Part shown: positions 1-8,162 of the stretch, one piece after another
How positions within the stretch are numbered: position 1 is the stretch's first letter
Layout: each line of letters starts with the position of its first letter
The notes under the pieces: generated by a model
Told to the model about the DNA's origin: nothing
The model's input: only the letters and a program-made list of their open reading frames with translations
Databases searched by the model: none
Program-made: the position numbers and the translations under genes
Assembly: GCA_031289145.1 (NCBI GenBank)
Contig: JAITQA010000075.1
Span: 43,643 to 107,642 of the forward strand
Length of the DNA stretch: 64,000 nt
Direction: 5' to 3'
Origin: Dysgonamonadaceae bacterium
GTDB lineage: Bacteria; Bacteroidota; Bacteroidia; Bacteroidales; Azobacteroidaceae

Positions 1-2500
1 ACAACTCTATTTTTGTTTGATGAAGCGTTTCCAGATTTTTCTGTTCAATCTGTTTGATGCGGATATTGTTTTCCAAACGTATCTTGATTCTGGCATATCG
101 CACCAGAAAAGAAACAATGGTTGTGGCAATAAACAAATATATTAGCCACGCCCACCATGTATTCCAGAATGGCGGCGTGATGACCAACGGCAAATCCACA
201 CTCGTTTCGTTCCATACACCATCATTGTTTGCTCCCTTTACTCGAAAAGTATATTTTCCGGGTTGAATATTCGTATAATACGCAACCCGCCGGTTACCGA
301 TATAAATCCAGTCACGGTCAAAACCTTCCAGTCTGTAGGCATACTGGTTCTGAAATGGATACAGGTAATTCAACGCGCTGAACTCAATTGATATATTAGA
401 TTGTTTATAGTCCAGCCTTAAAGGTTCTTCTTCGTTATTACCGAAATACGCGATGGGTGTGTTATTAATGGAAATCTTGGTTATGACCACCGGAGGAATA
501 TATGTATTACTTTGCAAATCTCTCGGATAAAAAGAAATAAAACCATCGTTCCCTCCAAAAAATACTTCATTGTCGCTCGTCACAATGCCGGAATTAGGAG
601 TGAACTCAGAAATCATAACCCCATTATTCCGCCCATAATTTGTGAATCTTTTCAGTAACGGGTCAAACATAGAAATACCGGAAGACGTGCTTAACCATAT
701 CTTTTCGTCATGATCTTCCAGAATCGTATATACGGTATTGCTCGCCAAACCTTGCGCTTGTCCGTAATTTGTAAAACGACCGGTTTCACTGTTCAAAACG
801 GCAATTCCGCCGCCCGGCATACTTATCCATATTCGCCCGTTTTTAGTCTTGATAATAGAACTTATCTTGTTATAGGCAATACCGGAACTATCGCCATTGC
901 TGTGTGACCATTGGTCAACAGTCTTTGTCGGATGATGATAATAATATAAACCGTAATCATACGTGGCAATAAAAAAACCATCAGTACTGTCTGCCAGAAT
1001 ACCATGAATATTTACAGGATTAAATGTCGTTCCGTCATTTAATGTTAAAGGAAATGTAAAATGCCCGTCCGGAGACATATATCCAATAGATTTTTCTCCG
1101 GATGAACCAATCCAAAGATTCTGATTACTGTCTTTTATCAAGGCATAATGTATAACTCCCCATGGTGGAAAAATCCATTTCAGAAATTTCCGCCGATGAA
1201 CATCAAACTGATGTATCCTATTGTCTGCCGTCCCGACCCAGAGGATATTTCCATCCAGCAATAATGATTTTATGATATTCCGGTTATATGCCTTTCCCGA
1301 CGATTCGGGTAAATCGTAATAGATATAAGTCGCTTTTTTACGGTCGAAGAACAGTAGTCCCCCACCCTCCGTACCAATCCATAATCCATCGGGATATTCA
1401 GCCATTGGGCCGACAATGCCGTAAATCACCTGTTTTTGCATTCCCGGATCATATAGCCGAAAACGTTGCGTTATGGCATTGTAATAACTGACTCCACCGG
1501 AATACGTGCCGACCCATACTGTACCCGAACGATCACACAATGCGGAATATACGGAAAAATTGTTGATTGGAATTGTATTTTTTACAGTATTACCGAACGC
1601 ATTACTGAACTTTCCCGACAAGGGGTCATATTTACTGAGACCATTAAAAGTACCGACCAACAAAACACCGGCTTTATCTTCAACAAAACACCGGATATTA
1701 TTATTGTTTAAGCCGTCGTTTTCGGTATAACGGATAAAATGGTCCATCTGTTTATCATACAAACATACACCCTGTTGGTGTGTGCCAACCCAAACTCTTC
1801 CCTTGGAATCGCAAAATAGGGCAGATACTCTGTTCGCCGCAAACGAATGTTCATCGCCGACGTGATGCTTGTAAGCATGCAACTTCTCCACTTGAGTATG
1901 GTAAACATACAAACCATCTCTCAACCCAATCCATATATTCTCATCATGGTCTTCTGCTATTCCATATACCGGCTCGGAAGGAAACCCTTCCATCGTAAAA
2001 TGCTTAAAATCATCTGTTTCGGATTGATATATATCCAATCCGCTAATGGTTCCTACCCAAAGATTTCCCCGACTATCTCTCTTCATTTGTGTAATATTAC
2101 TGTTACACAAGGATGTAGAGTCATCATTATTATAGTATGGAATGAATCGATTGTTTCGTTTATCGTACCTGTTTAACCCGTTTTTTGTTCCTACCCACAT
2201 TTGTCCGTTCTTATCTTCAGCCATACAAGTAATATAATTATTACTGATATAATGAGCCGTATCCGATTCGCAAAAAACATGAAAATTATACCCGTCGTAT
2301 TTATTCAGTCCATCACGTGTACCAAACCAGAGAAAACCTTCTTTATCCTGAAAAATGGCAACAACCGAAATTTGGGATAATCCGTCTTTAACCGAAAGAT
2401 GCTCAAAATGGATACTGCTCCTCTGCGAATATGCAAGTTCACAAAAAAGCGCCATTGGGAGTATGCAAATGCTGAATAGTATTTTAATTCGTCTTTTCAT
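1..2500 (-). CDS. Hybrid two-component sensor/regulator, N-terminal sensor part (runs off left edge)
   Basis: The frame is open from the ATG at 2498-2500 to the left edge, about 833 codons with no stop, so the gene is cut by the window. Residues 1-25 form a signal peptide. Beta-propeller repeats of Reg_prop type follow, with recurring WVGT..GL..YD signatures (WFGTRDGLNKYD, WVGTKNGLNRYD, WVGTHQQGVCLYD). A Y_Y_Y domain lies near residues 715-775 (AYRLEGFDRDWIYIG), then a membrane helix near 780-800 and the start of a charged linker helix (RLENNIRIKQIEQKN). In this family the missing part carries a histidine kinase, a receiver and an AraC-type DNA-binding domain. Such proteins sense glycan fragments in the periplasm and control polysaccharide-utilisation genes. 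The ligand cannot be read here. Confidence 0.93.
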   Translation of the reverse strand, partial: MKRRIKILFSICILPMALFCELAYSQRSSIHFEHLSVKDGLSQISVVAIFQDKEGFLWFGTRDGLNKYDGYNFHVFCESDTAHYISNNYITCMAEDKNGQMWVGTKNGLNRYDKRNNRFIPYYNNDDSTSLCNSNITQMKRDSRGNLWVGTISGLDIYQSETDDFKHFTMEGFPSEPVYGIAEDHDENIWIGLRDGLYVYHTQVEKLHAYKHHVGDEHSFAANRVSALFCDSKGRVWVGTHQQGVCLYDKQMDHFIRYTENDGLNNNNIRCFVEDKAGVLLVGTFNGLSKYDPLSGKFSNAFGNTVKNTIPINNFSVYSALCDRSGTVWVGTYSGGVSYYNAITQRFRLYDPGMQKQVIYGIVGPMAEYPDGLWIGTEGGGLLFFDRKKATYIYYDLPESSGKAYNRNIIKSLLLDGNILWVGTADNRIHQFDVHRRKFLKWIFPPWGVIHYALIKDSNQNLWIGSSGEKSIGYMSPDGHFTFPLTLNDGTTFNPVNIHGILADSTDGFFIATYDYGLYYYHHPTKTVDQWSHSNGDSSGIAYNKISSIIKTKNGRIWISMPGGGIAVLNSETGRFTNYGQAQGLASNTVYTILEDHDEKIWLSTSSGISMFDPLLKRFTNYGRNNGVMISEFTPNSGIVTSDNEVFFGGNDGFISFYPRDLQSNTYIPPVVITKISINNTPIAYFGNNEEEPLRLDYKQSNISIEFSALNYLYPFQNQYAYRLEGFDRDWIYIGNRRVAYYTNIQPGKYTFRVKGANNDGVWNETSVDLPLVITPPFWNTWWAWLIYLFIATTIVSFLVRYARIKIRLENNIRIKQIEQKNLETLHQTKIEL

Positions 2501-2615
2501 AAGATTTATAAGGCCATAATCCGACCGACCTTTTCCGACGTAAAATTAAACATTTTTTTTAATAGTCCAACAGAGCTATTGCCTTATGGCGGTTTTGTCG
2601 GTCTTACTATTTAAT

Positions 2616-3020
2616 TCATAACCCGAAATCAAAATCTTCGTCCAAAAAAACAGGAGTAGTAAAATCGTCCAAGTCGCGACGGTCTTTTTTGGTCGGCCGA
2701 CCGGTTCCGCGGGCACGGTCGACAAATCCGCTGATTTTTTGTAACTCCAATAATTCATATTGTTCCGGAGGCGTGACGTTTTCTAAATAATCAGGTACTA
2801 ATTTAGCGCCAATCCGGTTGGTAGTTATAGCTAAGACTTTGAAAGAATAGATTATAGGAGGTTTCCGTATCGAAATGACATCCCCGGGCTTAATCATCCG
2901 GGAAGGTTTGACAGGTACATCATTCACCATGACCCGGTTTTTCTTGCATGCTTCTACCGCAATGGTCCGGGATTTGAAAATCCGGGTCGCCCACATCCAT
3001 TTATCTATTCTTGCTTCCAT
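2616..3020 (-). CDS. S4-domain RNA-binding protein, Hsp15-like
   Basis: A 134-residue protein starting MEARIDKWMWATRIFKSRT, the typical opening of the S4 RNA-binding fold in the Hsp15/RluB-related family. The S4 core spans about residues 1-65 (VMVNDVPVKPSRMIKPGDVI). The tail is basic and then acidic, with a GTGRPTKKDRRDLDDF segment common to Bacteroidota members. In E. coli, Hsp15 binds stalled 50S subunits carrying nascent chains; that role is assumed from the family. The gene follows uxaC on the same strand with 36 bases between them, but no functional link is evident. Confidence 0.88.
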   Translation of the reverse strand: MEARIDKWMWATRIFKSRTIAVEACKKNRVMVNDVPVKPSRMIKPGDVISIRKPPIIYSFKVLAITTNRIGAKLVPDYLENVTPPEQYELLELQKISGFVDRARGTGRPTKKDRRDLDDFTTPVFLDEDFDFGL

Positions 3021-3056
3021 TCATTGAAATTATTGACGAAACTTGTCTACACCCTG

Positions 3057-4466
3057 TCAAAATTTGAAGAAGTTTTTTGCATTATAGTAACTGATTCCTT
3101 CCACCATTTTTCCGAGGAAATCTAATTCTTCAACCGGTAACAGTCCGTTTTCCACATCATTTCCGATTAAGTTACACAAGGTTCTACGAAAATATTCATG
3201 ACGCGGATAGGACAAGAAACTACGGGAATCTGTTAACATACCTACAAACCGGCTCAATAAACCTAAGACAGACAAGGCATTCATTTGTTTTTCCATACCG
3301 TTTTTTTGATCCAAGAACCACCAACCGGAACCGAATTGTATTTTTCCGACGACTTTTCCATCCTGAAAATTACCAATCATAGTTGCAATCATTTCATTAT
3401 CGGCAGAATTTATATTGTAAATAATGGTTTTCGTCAATTTATCCTGTTTGTCAAGTTTGTCGAAAAACTTCGCCATGGCTTTTGCTGGAAGAAAAGTTCC
3501 GATGGAATCGAAACCGGTATCTGCACCTAATTTGTTGAACATACGGGTATTGTTGTTCCGAATTACACCATAGTGAAATTGCTGTGTCCATGCTTTTTCC
3601 CAATCCATTTCGGCAAAAATCACCAACATAGCCGATTTGAATTTGAGAATTTCCGTTTCCGACAATTCTTTTCCTCCATAAACTTTGTTGAATATTGCTT
3701 TGATTTCCGCATCAGTATAATCTTCGGCATAAAACGTTTCGATGCCATGATCAGAAAGTTTACACCCTTGCGCTGCAAAAAAATCCTGCCGATTGCGAAG
3801 CGCTTGAATCATATCGTCAAACGATGAAATGCCAATACCCGAAACTTTGGATAATTCTTCTACATAAGCACGGAAATTAACTGGATTCTCCACAGCCATA
3901 GCCTTATCCGGACGCCAAGTCGGCAACATCTTTATTTCAAAACCATCTTTTTTCGTTTGAATATGGTATTCGAGCGAATCAATCGGATCGTCCGTTGTAC
4001 AAACGACTTCCACTTTGTATTTCCGCATCAGGTTACGTGCGGAATAGGCAGGCGTTTGTAATTTTGCGGTACATTCCTCGTAAATTTCACGAGCTGTTTT
4101 GGGTGAAAGTAATTTTTCGATGCCAAAACCGGTTCTCAATTCCAAATGCGTCCAATGATAAAGTGGATTACGCATCGTGTAAGGAACTGTCTCCGCCCAT
4201 TTTTCAAATTTTTCCCAATCGGAAGTGTCTTTTCCGGTACAATATTTTTCGTCGATTCCGTTGGTACGCATAGCCCGCCATTTATAATGGTCACCACCCA
4301 ACCAGATTTCCGTCAGGGATTTGAATTGGTAATCATTGGCAACCAAAGCCGGAATTAAATGACAATGATAGTCAATAATAGGCTGTTTTGCAGCATGTTC
4401 GTGATACAACTTTTGTGCAGTTTCCGTCTGCAACAAAAAGTCTTTGTCCATAAATTTCTTCATCAT
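3057..4466 (-). CDS. uxaC: Glucuronate (uronate) isomerase
   Basis: A 469-residue cytosolic enzyme of normal family length. It interconverts D-glucuronate and D-fructuronate, or D-galacturonate and D-tagaturonate, the first step of hexuronate breakdown. Recognisable signatures are DYHCHLIP near the N-terminus (metal-binding HxH of the amidohydrolase fold), TTDDPIDSLEYH, and LTDSRSFLSYPRHEYFRR near the C-terminus. Two starts are possible (MMKKFMDKDF): the first Met and one five residues later. No other hexuronate gene (uxuA, uxaB, kdgK) lies beside it in the window. The upstream region holds two palindromic operator-like sites, suggesting control by a LacI-family repressor encoded elsewhere. 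Confidence 0.96.
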   Translation of the reverse strand: MMKKFMDKDFLLQTETAQKLYHEHAAKQPIIDYHCHLIPALVANDYQFKSLTEIWLGGDHYKWRAMRTNGIDEKYCTGKDTSDWEKFEKWAETVPYTMRNPLYHWTHLELRTGFGIEKLLSPKTAREIYEECTAKLQTPAYSARNLMRKYKVEVVCTTDDPIDSLEYHIQTKKDGFEIKMLPTWRPDKAMAVENPVNFRAYVEELSKVSGIGISSFDDMIQALRNRQDFFAAQGCKLSDHGIETFYAEDYTDAEIKAIFNKVYGGKELSETEILKFKSAMLVIFAEMDWEKAWTQQFHYGVIRNNNTRMFNKLGADTGFDSIGTFLPAKAMAKFFDKLDKQDKLTKTIIYNINSADNEMIATMIGNFQDGKVVGKIQFGSGWWFLDQKNGMEKQMNALSVLGLLSRFVGMLTDSRSFLSYPRHEYFRRTLCNLIGNDVENGLLPVEELDFLGKMVEGISYYNAKNFFKF

Positions 4467-4496
4467 AATTTTATTTTATAAATAGTAATATTTTTT

Positions 4497-4554
4497 CCGT
4501 GCACGTACACGGTATTAAAGCTATGACGCCGAAAAAACACCGTGCACGTGCACA
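4497..4554. promoter_or_regulatory. Pair of palindromic operator-like sites upstream of uxaC
   Basis: Two related sites occur in the gap between uxaC and dinB: CCGTGCACGTACACGG at 4497-4512 (palindromic except for one base pair) and CGTGCACGTGCACA at 4541-4554, whose 12-base core GTGCACGTGCAC is a perfect palindrome. Their centres are 43 bases apart, about four helical turns, which would suit a dimer-of-dimers repressor. A CG-centred palindrome of this kind is typical of LacI-family operators. The regulator is not in the window. Confidence 0.6.
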
Positions 4555-4591
4555 AAATTAAGAAAAAATTCTGTATAGCTAAAATTTAAAT

Positions 4592-4599
4592 TATATTTG
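4592..4599 (+). promoter_or_regulatory. -7 promoter element for dinB
   Basis: TATATTTG at 4592-4599 matches the Bacteroidota -7 consensus TAnnTTTG and lies about 50 bases before the dinB ATG. I do not see a clear TTTG -33 box at the ideal distance. Confidence 0.45.
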
Positions 4600-4649
4600 C
4601 ATGAATTTTTGCATATTCAACTATTTTTATTGATACGGTCAATGAATTC

Positions 4650-5723
4650 ATGAGAAAAATTATTCATATTGATATGGATGCTTTCTATGCTTCCGTGGAG
4701 CAACGGGACAATGAAGATTTACGCGGAAAACCCGTCGCAGTAGGTTATTCCGAAGCGAGAGGTGTAGTTGCCACAGCCAGCTATGAAGCCCGGAAATTTG
4801 GGATTCACTCGGCTATGCCTTCCCTTACGGCTAAGAAAAAATGTCCGCAATTGATTTTTGTTCCGCCCCGATTCGAGGTGTATCATGATGTTTCGTTACA
4901 GGTACGGGAAATATTTCTGGAATATACGGATTTGGTGGAACCCCTGTCTTTGGATGAAGCATTTTTAGATGTAAGCCACAATCACAAGCAGATGCCGTCG
5001 GCCGGACTGATTGCCAAAGAAATCCGGCGAAGGATTTATGAAAAAACCGGATTAACAGCTTCTGCGGGCGTTTCGTATAACAAATTTTTAGCAAAAATTG
5101 CATCTGAATATAAAAAACCGGACGGACTGTTTGTTATTCCGCCTGAAAACGCGGAAAAATTCGTAGAAGGTCTGAAAATAGAGCAGTTTTACGGCGTTGG
5201 GAAAGTTACGGCTCAAAAAATGCACGAATACCTTATCTATACCGGATACGACCTGAAACAACGCTCGGAAGCGGAATTGGTCAGATGGTTCGGAAAAGCC
5301 GGACATAGTTTATACTGGAACGCCCGTGGAATAGACGACAGGGTAGTAGAACCCAACAGAATTACCAAATCAATCAGTTCGGAAACGACATTCTTAAAAG
5401 ACAAAGACAACAGAATTCTTTTAACCTTGGAATTATATCACTTGGCAAAAGAAGTTGCAGCACGCATGAATGAAGAAAAATTCTTTGGTAAAACCCTCAC
5501 AATCAAAATTAAATACGCCGATTTCAAAACCATTACCAAAAGTAAAACTTTACCAAAAACAATGACCGACTTCAAGCAAATATGGCCGGTTGCACGGGAA
5601 ATGATGAAACATGTCGATTTATCCGTACAGCCGGTCAGATTATTGGGCTTTGGAATCAGTAACGCTGTCGGCGAAAATGAAAAAAAAGATACGCAATTAG
5701 ATTTGGGTTTATTTAATTTTTAA
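4650..5723 (+). CDS. dinB: DNA polymerase IV (Y-family translesion polymerase)
   Basis: A 357-residue Y-family polymerase. The start MRKIIHIDMDAFYASVEQRD carries the first catalytic aspartate (D8) and the SLDEAFLDVS motif gives D102 and E103, so both metal-binding sets are intact. The helix-hairpin-helix region (FYGVGKVTAQKMHEY) and little-finger domain follow. The C-terminus QLDLGLFNF resembles the beta-clamp-binding motif (QxxLxLF). The enzyme copies past damaged bases without proofreading. It is a single gene, divergent from uxaC, with no visible partner genes such as imuA. Confidence 0.96.
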   Translation: MRKIIHIDMDAFYASVEQRDNEDLRGKPVAVGYSEARGVVATASYEARKFGIHSAMPSLTAKKKCPQLIFVPPRFEVYHDVSLQVREIFLEYTDLVEPLSLDEAFLDVSHNHKQMPSAGLIAKEIRRRIYEKTGLTASAGVSYNKFLAKIASEYKKPDGLFVIPPENAEKFVEGLKIEQFYGVGKVTAQKMHEYLIYTGYDLKQRSEAELVRWFGKAGHSLYWNARGIDDRVVEPNRITKSISSETTFLKDKDNRILLTLELYHLAKEVAARMNEEKFFGKTLTIKIKYADFKTITKSKTLPKTMTDFKQIWPVAREMMKHVDLSVQPVRLLGFGISNAVGENEKKDTQLDLGLFNF

Positions 5724-5751
5724 TCGTCTGTGGTAATTCAAGGATTTTTTG

Positions 5752-5759
5752 TAAATTTG
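5752..5759 (+). promoter_or_regulatory. -7 promoter element for the AAA-RyR/TIR cassette
   Basis: TAAATTTG at 5752-5759 fits TAnnTTTG. It lies 36 bases before the ATG at 5796 and is the only good candidate in the 72-base gap after dinB. The second gene of the cassette has only a 24-base gap, so both genes are probably transcribed from here. Confidence 0.45.
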
Positions 5760-5795
5760 CACCAGTACTTTAGATAACACAAATTGAATACAACC

Positions 5796-8138
5796 ATGAA
5801 AAACTCAGTTTTTGGCTGTTGGGGGCATGCTTTCAACAGAAAATTTTCCCACACGACAAAAGATGGAAAATGGAATGAATTGATCGCGCCCGGAGGTGCG
5901 GCGCTTGTACAGCAACTTTTAAGCCTCAATGGGTTAGCGAAGAGTGTACCACCGGAGGAAACCTATCGTTGCGAGTTGTTTGAATTGCAACAGACGGAAG
6001 ACAGGCAAACGAAAAAAACGTATTACTCCGCCGGTCGCCGGATGGGATTCACGGACGGAAATGTAACGCCGCCTCCATGTGAAGCCGATTATGCCGTCGT
6101 ATTAGACGAAGGGCTGGGAAAAATAGCCTTGCCGACAGAAGAAATTCCGGTACTTTGGGCGTCGAATAAAGTATTGCCCGAACGGGATGTATTCGACAAA
6201 ATCGCCGGACGTTGTTTCCTGCTGCTTGATGCCGATGTGCTGCGGAACAGCGGCGCCATGATCAGCCGCAAAGTTTCGTGGGAACGTTCCGCTACCGAAC
6301 TGATTTGGCAACTGCAAAATAATCCCGTGCTGTCCTACCTTGGCAAAACACCCCATATACTGATCACGTTTGCTGAAGACGGCGCCGTATATGTCCGGAA
6401 AGAAAACGGCGCAATGAAAGCCGCTTTGGTTCTGGCGCATGGCGGCGGAGAAGGTTTTTCACGCGAAAAAATCAAAGGTTTTATCGACGACAGTTTCGCC
6501 GTGATGACGGCTGCACTGGCCTTGCAATTGCCGGATGTTATCGCAGATCGGAAGCCTTTGCGGATACTGCCGGTACTGAAAGCGGCGGAAAATCTGCTGA
6601 CTGCCGGCTATAACCTGGAGAATCTCCGTAATGGAAATTTCGACCTGCCGGAAGCGGAAACCGATTCGGCTGAAACATCTTTTGAAATACCGTTGAAGAC
6701 GGGGCAAAGCGAGATGTATCCTGATCTTTGGTGCATTTCCAACAGCGTGAGCGACAAACGGATTTTCGACATCGCTTACGACTATGTACTGAATGGCGCC
6801 AAAGTCATTGAAGGGCTACCGCAGTTATCATTCGGTGCACTGACGACGATTGACCGCTGGGAAATCGAATCGTTCCGGAATATCTGCAACCTGATTGTCA
6901 ACTATACCGACTCGGACAGCGTACGCCCGCTATCCATTGCGGTGTTCGGGACGCCCGGCAGCGGGAAATCGTTCGGCGTGACACAGATTGCCAAGAATAT
7001 TTTACCGGGTAAGGTTGAAAAACTGGAGTTTAACGTGTCCCAGTTTACGGACAATGCCGATCTTGGCGCCGCTTTTCAGCGCGTGCGTGATGTGATTTTG
7101 GAAGGTAAACTGCCGTTAGTCTTTTTCGATGAATTTGATTCCGATAACCTGAAATGGTTGAAAACGTTCCTGATGCCCATGCAGGACGGGAAATTCAGGG
7201 ATGAAAGCGGCGAACATCCGCTGGGCAAGTGTATCCTGGTCTTTGCGGGCGGCACGTCGCCGTCTTTCGAACTGTTTTGCAAGCGCATGTCGTCCGGAGA
7301 TCCGGAAGAGCAGAAGCAATACAAGGCGATGAAAGCGCCGGATTTCGTCAGCCGCCTGCGGGGAACCATCAATATTCCGGGGCCGAATCCCACCGGCGAC
7401 AAGGATAAAAACTATATCTTGCGCCGCGCCCTGCTCCTGAGAAGCCTCTGCCTGCGCCATGCCAAACTGAAAGGCGGGGCGCCGCTGCCGGTCAATAAAA
7501 ATGTCTTGTGGGCGATGTTGCTTGTTCCGGAGTACAAACATGGCGCACGTTCCATGGAAGCCATTCTGGATATGAGCCGTATCGAAGGCAACACCTGGGA
7601 GCCGGTTTCACTGCCGTTCTATTCGCAACTGTCGCTGCATGTGGACGCCGATGCGTTTATCCGGTTGGTCTTGCGCGAAGTGATTCTGAATAGTTGTCTG
7701 GAAAAGCTGGCGATCGCCATTCATGAGGATTATTGCGCAAAGAATCCCTGTACGAAGTATGATTTACCTTGGGAACAGTTGCCCGAAGACATCAAGGAAT
7801 CCAACCGCGACCAGGCACGCTGTCTCGGCAAATACCTGAACGAAACAGGCTATGCTTTTGATGCGGGTGATACGCCGTTTCCATCGGTAGAAAAATTCTG
7901 CGATGAAGAAATAGTGAAAATAGCGAAACTGACGCACGAAATCTGGATGAAAAGCAAATTCGACGCCGGATATGTTTACGGAGAAGTGAAAGACGCCGAA
8001 AAAAAAACACATCCGTTATTAGTGCCGTGGGACGACCCGCGATTGCCGGAAGAAGAAAAACAAAAGGACAGGGACATCGCAGTAAATATTATTCCATTGC
8101 TGAAAAGCGTCGAGTTAAGAATATATAAAGTAGTTTAA
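5796..8138 (+). CDS. AAA ATPase with C-terminal RyR domain (cassette gene 1, possible defence sensor/ATPase)
   Basis: A 780-residue soluble protein; I chose the ATG at 5796 over the in-frame TTG at 5784. Three parts are visible. Residues 1-245 are an N-terminal region with GGAALVQQLLS, KVSWERSATELIW and FAEDGAVYV; this loosely recalls a ribokinase-like fold but I cannot assign it firmly. Residues about 375-560 are an AAA ATPase: Walker A GTPGSGKS at 385-392, Walker B LVFFDEFDSD with D445-E446, and DFVSRLRG later as a possible arginine-finger/sensor region. Residues about 685-775 match the RyR domain (LTHEIW with W717, YVYGEVKDAEKKTHPLLVPW, then LPEEEKQKDRD). The TIR gene begins 24 bases downstream on the same strand. 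By eye the gene is more GC-rich than its neighbours, which could mean transfer. RyR domains have been proposed as ligand sensors in bacterial conflict systems; that role is inferred. Confidence 0.85.
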   Translation: MKNSVFGCWGHAFNRKFSHTTKDGKWNELIAPGGAALVQQLLSLNGLAKSVPPEETYRCELFELQQTEDRQTKKTYYSAGRRMGFTDGNVTPPPCEADYAVVLDEGLGKIALPTEEIPVLWASNKVLPERDVFDKIAGRCFLLLDADVLRNSGAMISRKVSWERSATELIWQLQNNPVLSYLGKTPHILITFAEDGAVYVRKENGAMKAALVLAHGGGEGFSREKIKGFIDDSFAVMTAALALQLPDVIADRKPLRILPVLKAAENLLTAGYNLENLRNGNFDLPEAETDSAETSFEIPLKTGQSEMYPDLWCISNSVSDKRIFDIAYDYVLNGAKVIEGLPQLSFGALTTIDRWEIESFRNICNLIVNYTDSDSVRPLSIAVFGTPGSGKSFGVTQIAKNILPGKVEKLEFNVSQFTDNADLGAAFQRVRDVILEGKLPLVFFDEFDSDNLKWLKTFLMPMQDGKFRDESGEHPLGKCILVFAGGTSPSFELFCKRMSSGDPEEQKQYKAMKAPDFVSRLRGTINIPGPNPTGDKDKNYILRRALLLRSLCLRHAKLKGGAPLPVNKNVLWAMLLVPEYKHGARSMEAILDMSRIEGNTWEPVSLPFYSQLSLHVDADAFIRLVLREVILNSCLEKLAIAIHEDYCAKNPCTKYDLPWEQLPEDIKESNRDQARCLGKYLNETGYAFDAGDTPFPSVEKFCDEEIVKIAKLTHEIWMKSKFDAGYVYGEVKDAEKKTHPLLVPWDDPRLPEEEKQKDRDIAVNIIPLLKSVELRIYKVV

Positions 8139-8162
8139 TTATAAATACAAAAAGATGTAAAC

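Noticed and set aside
6690..6720. A second copy of the araB palindrome suggested by GAAGACGGGGCAAAG
   Set aside because: Only eight bases match and no inverted arm follows.
6460..7594. Minus-strand open frames opposite the AAA-RyR gene
   Set aside because: They arise from the GC-rich codon pattern of the real gene; no domain or start signal supports them.
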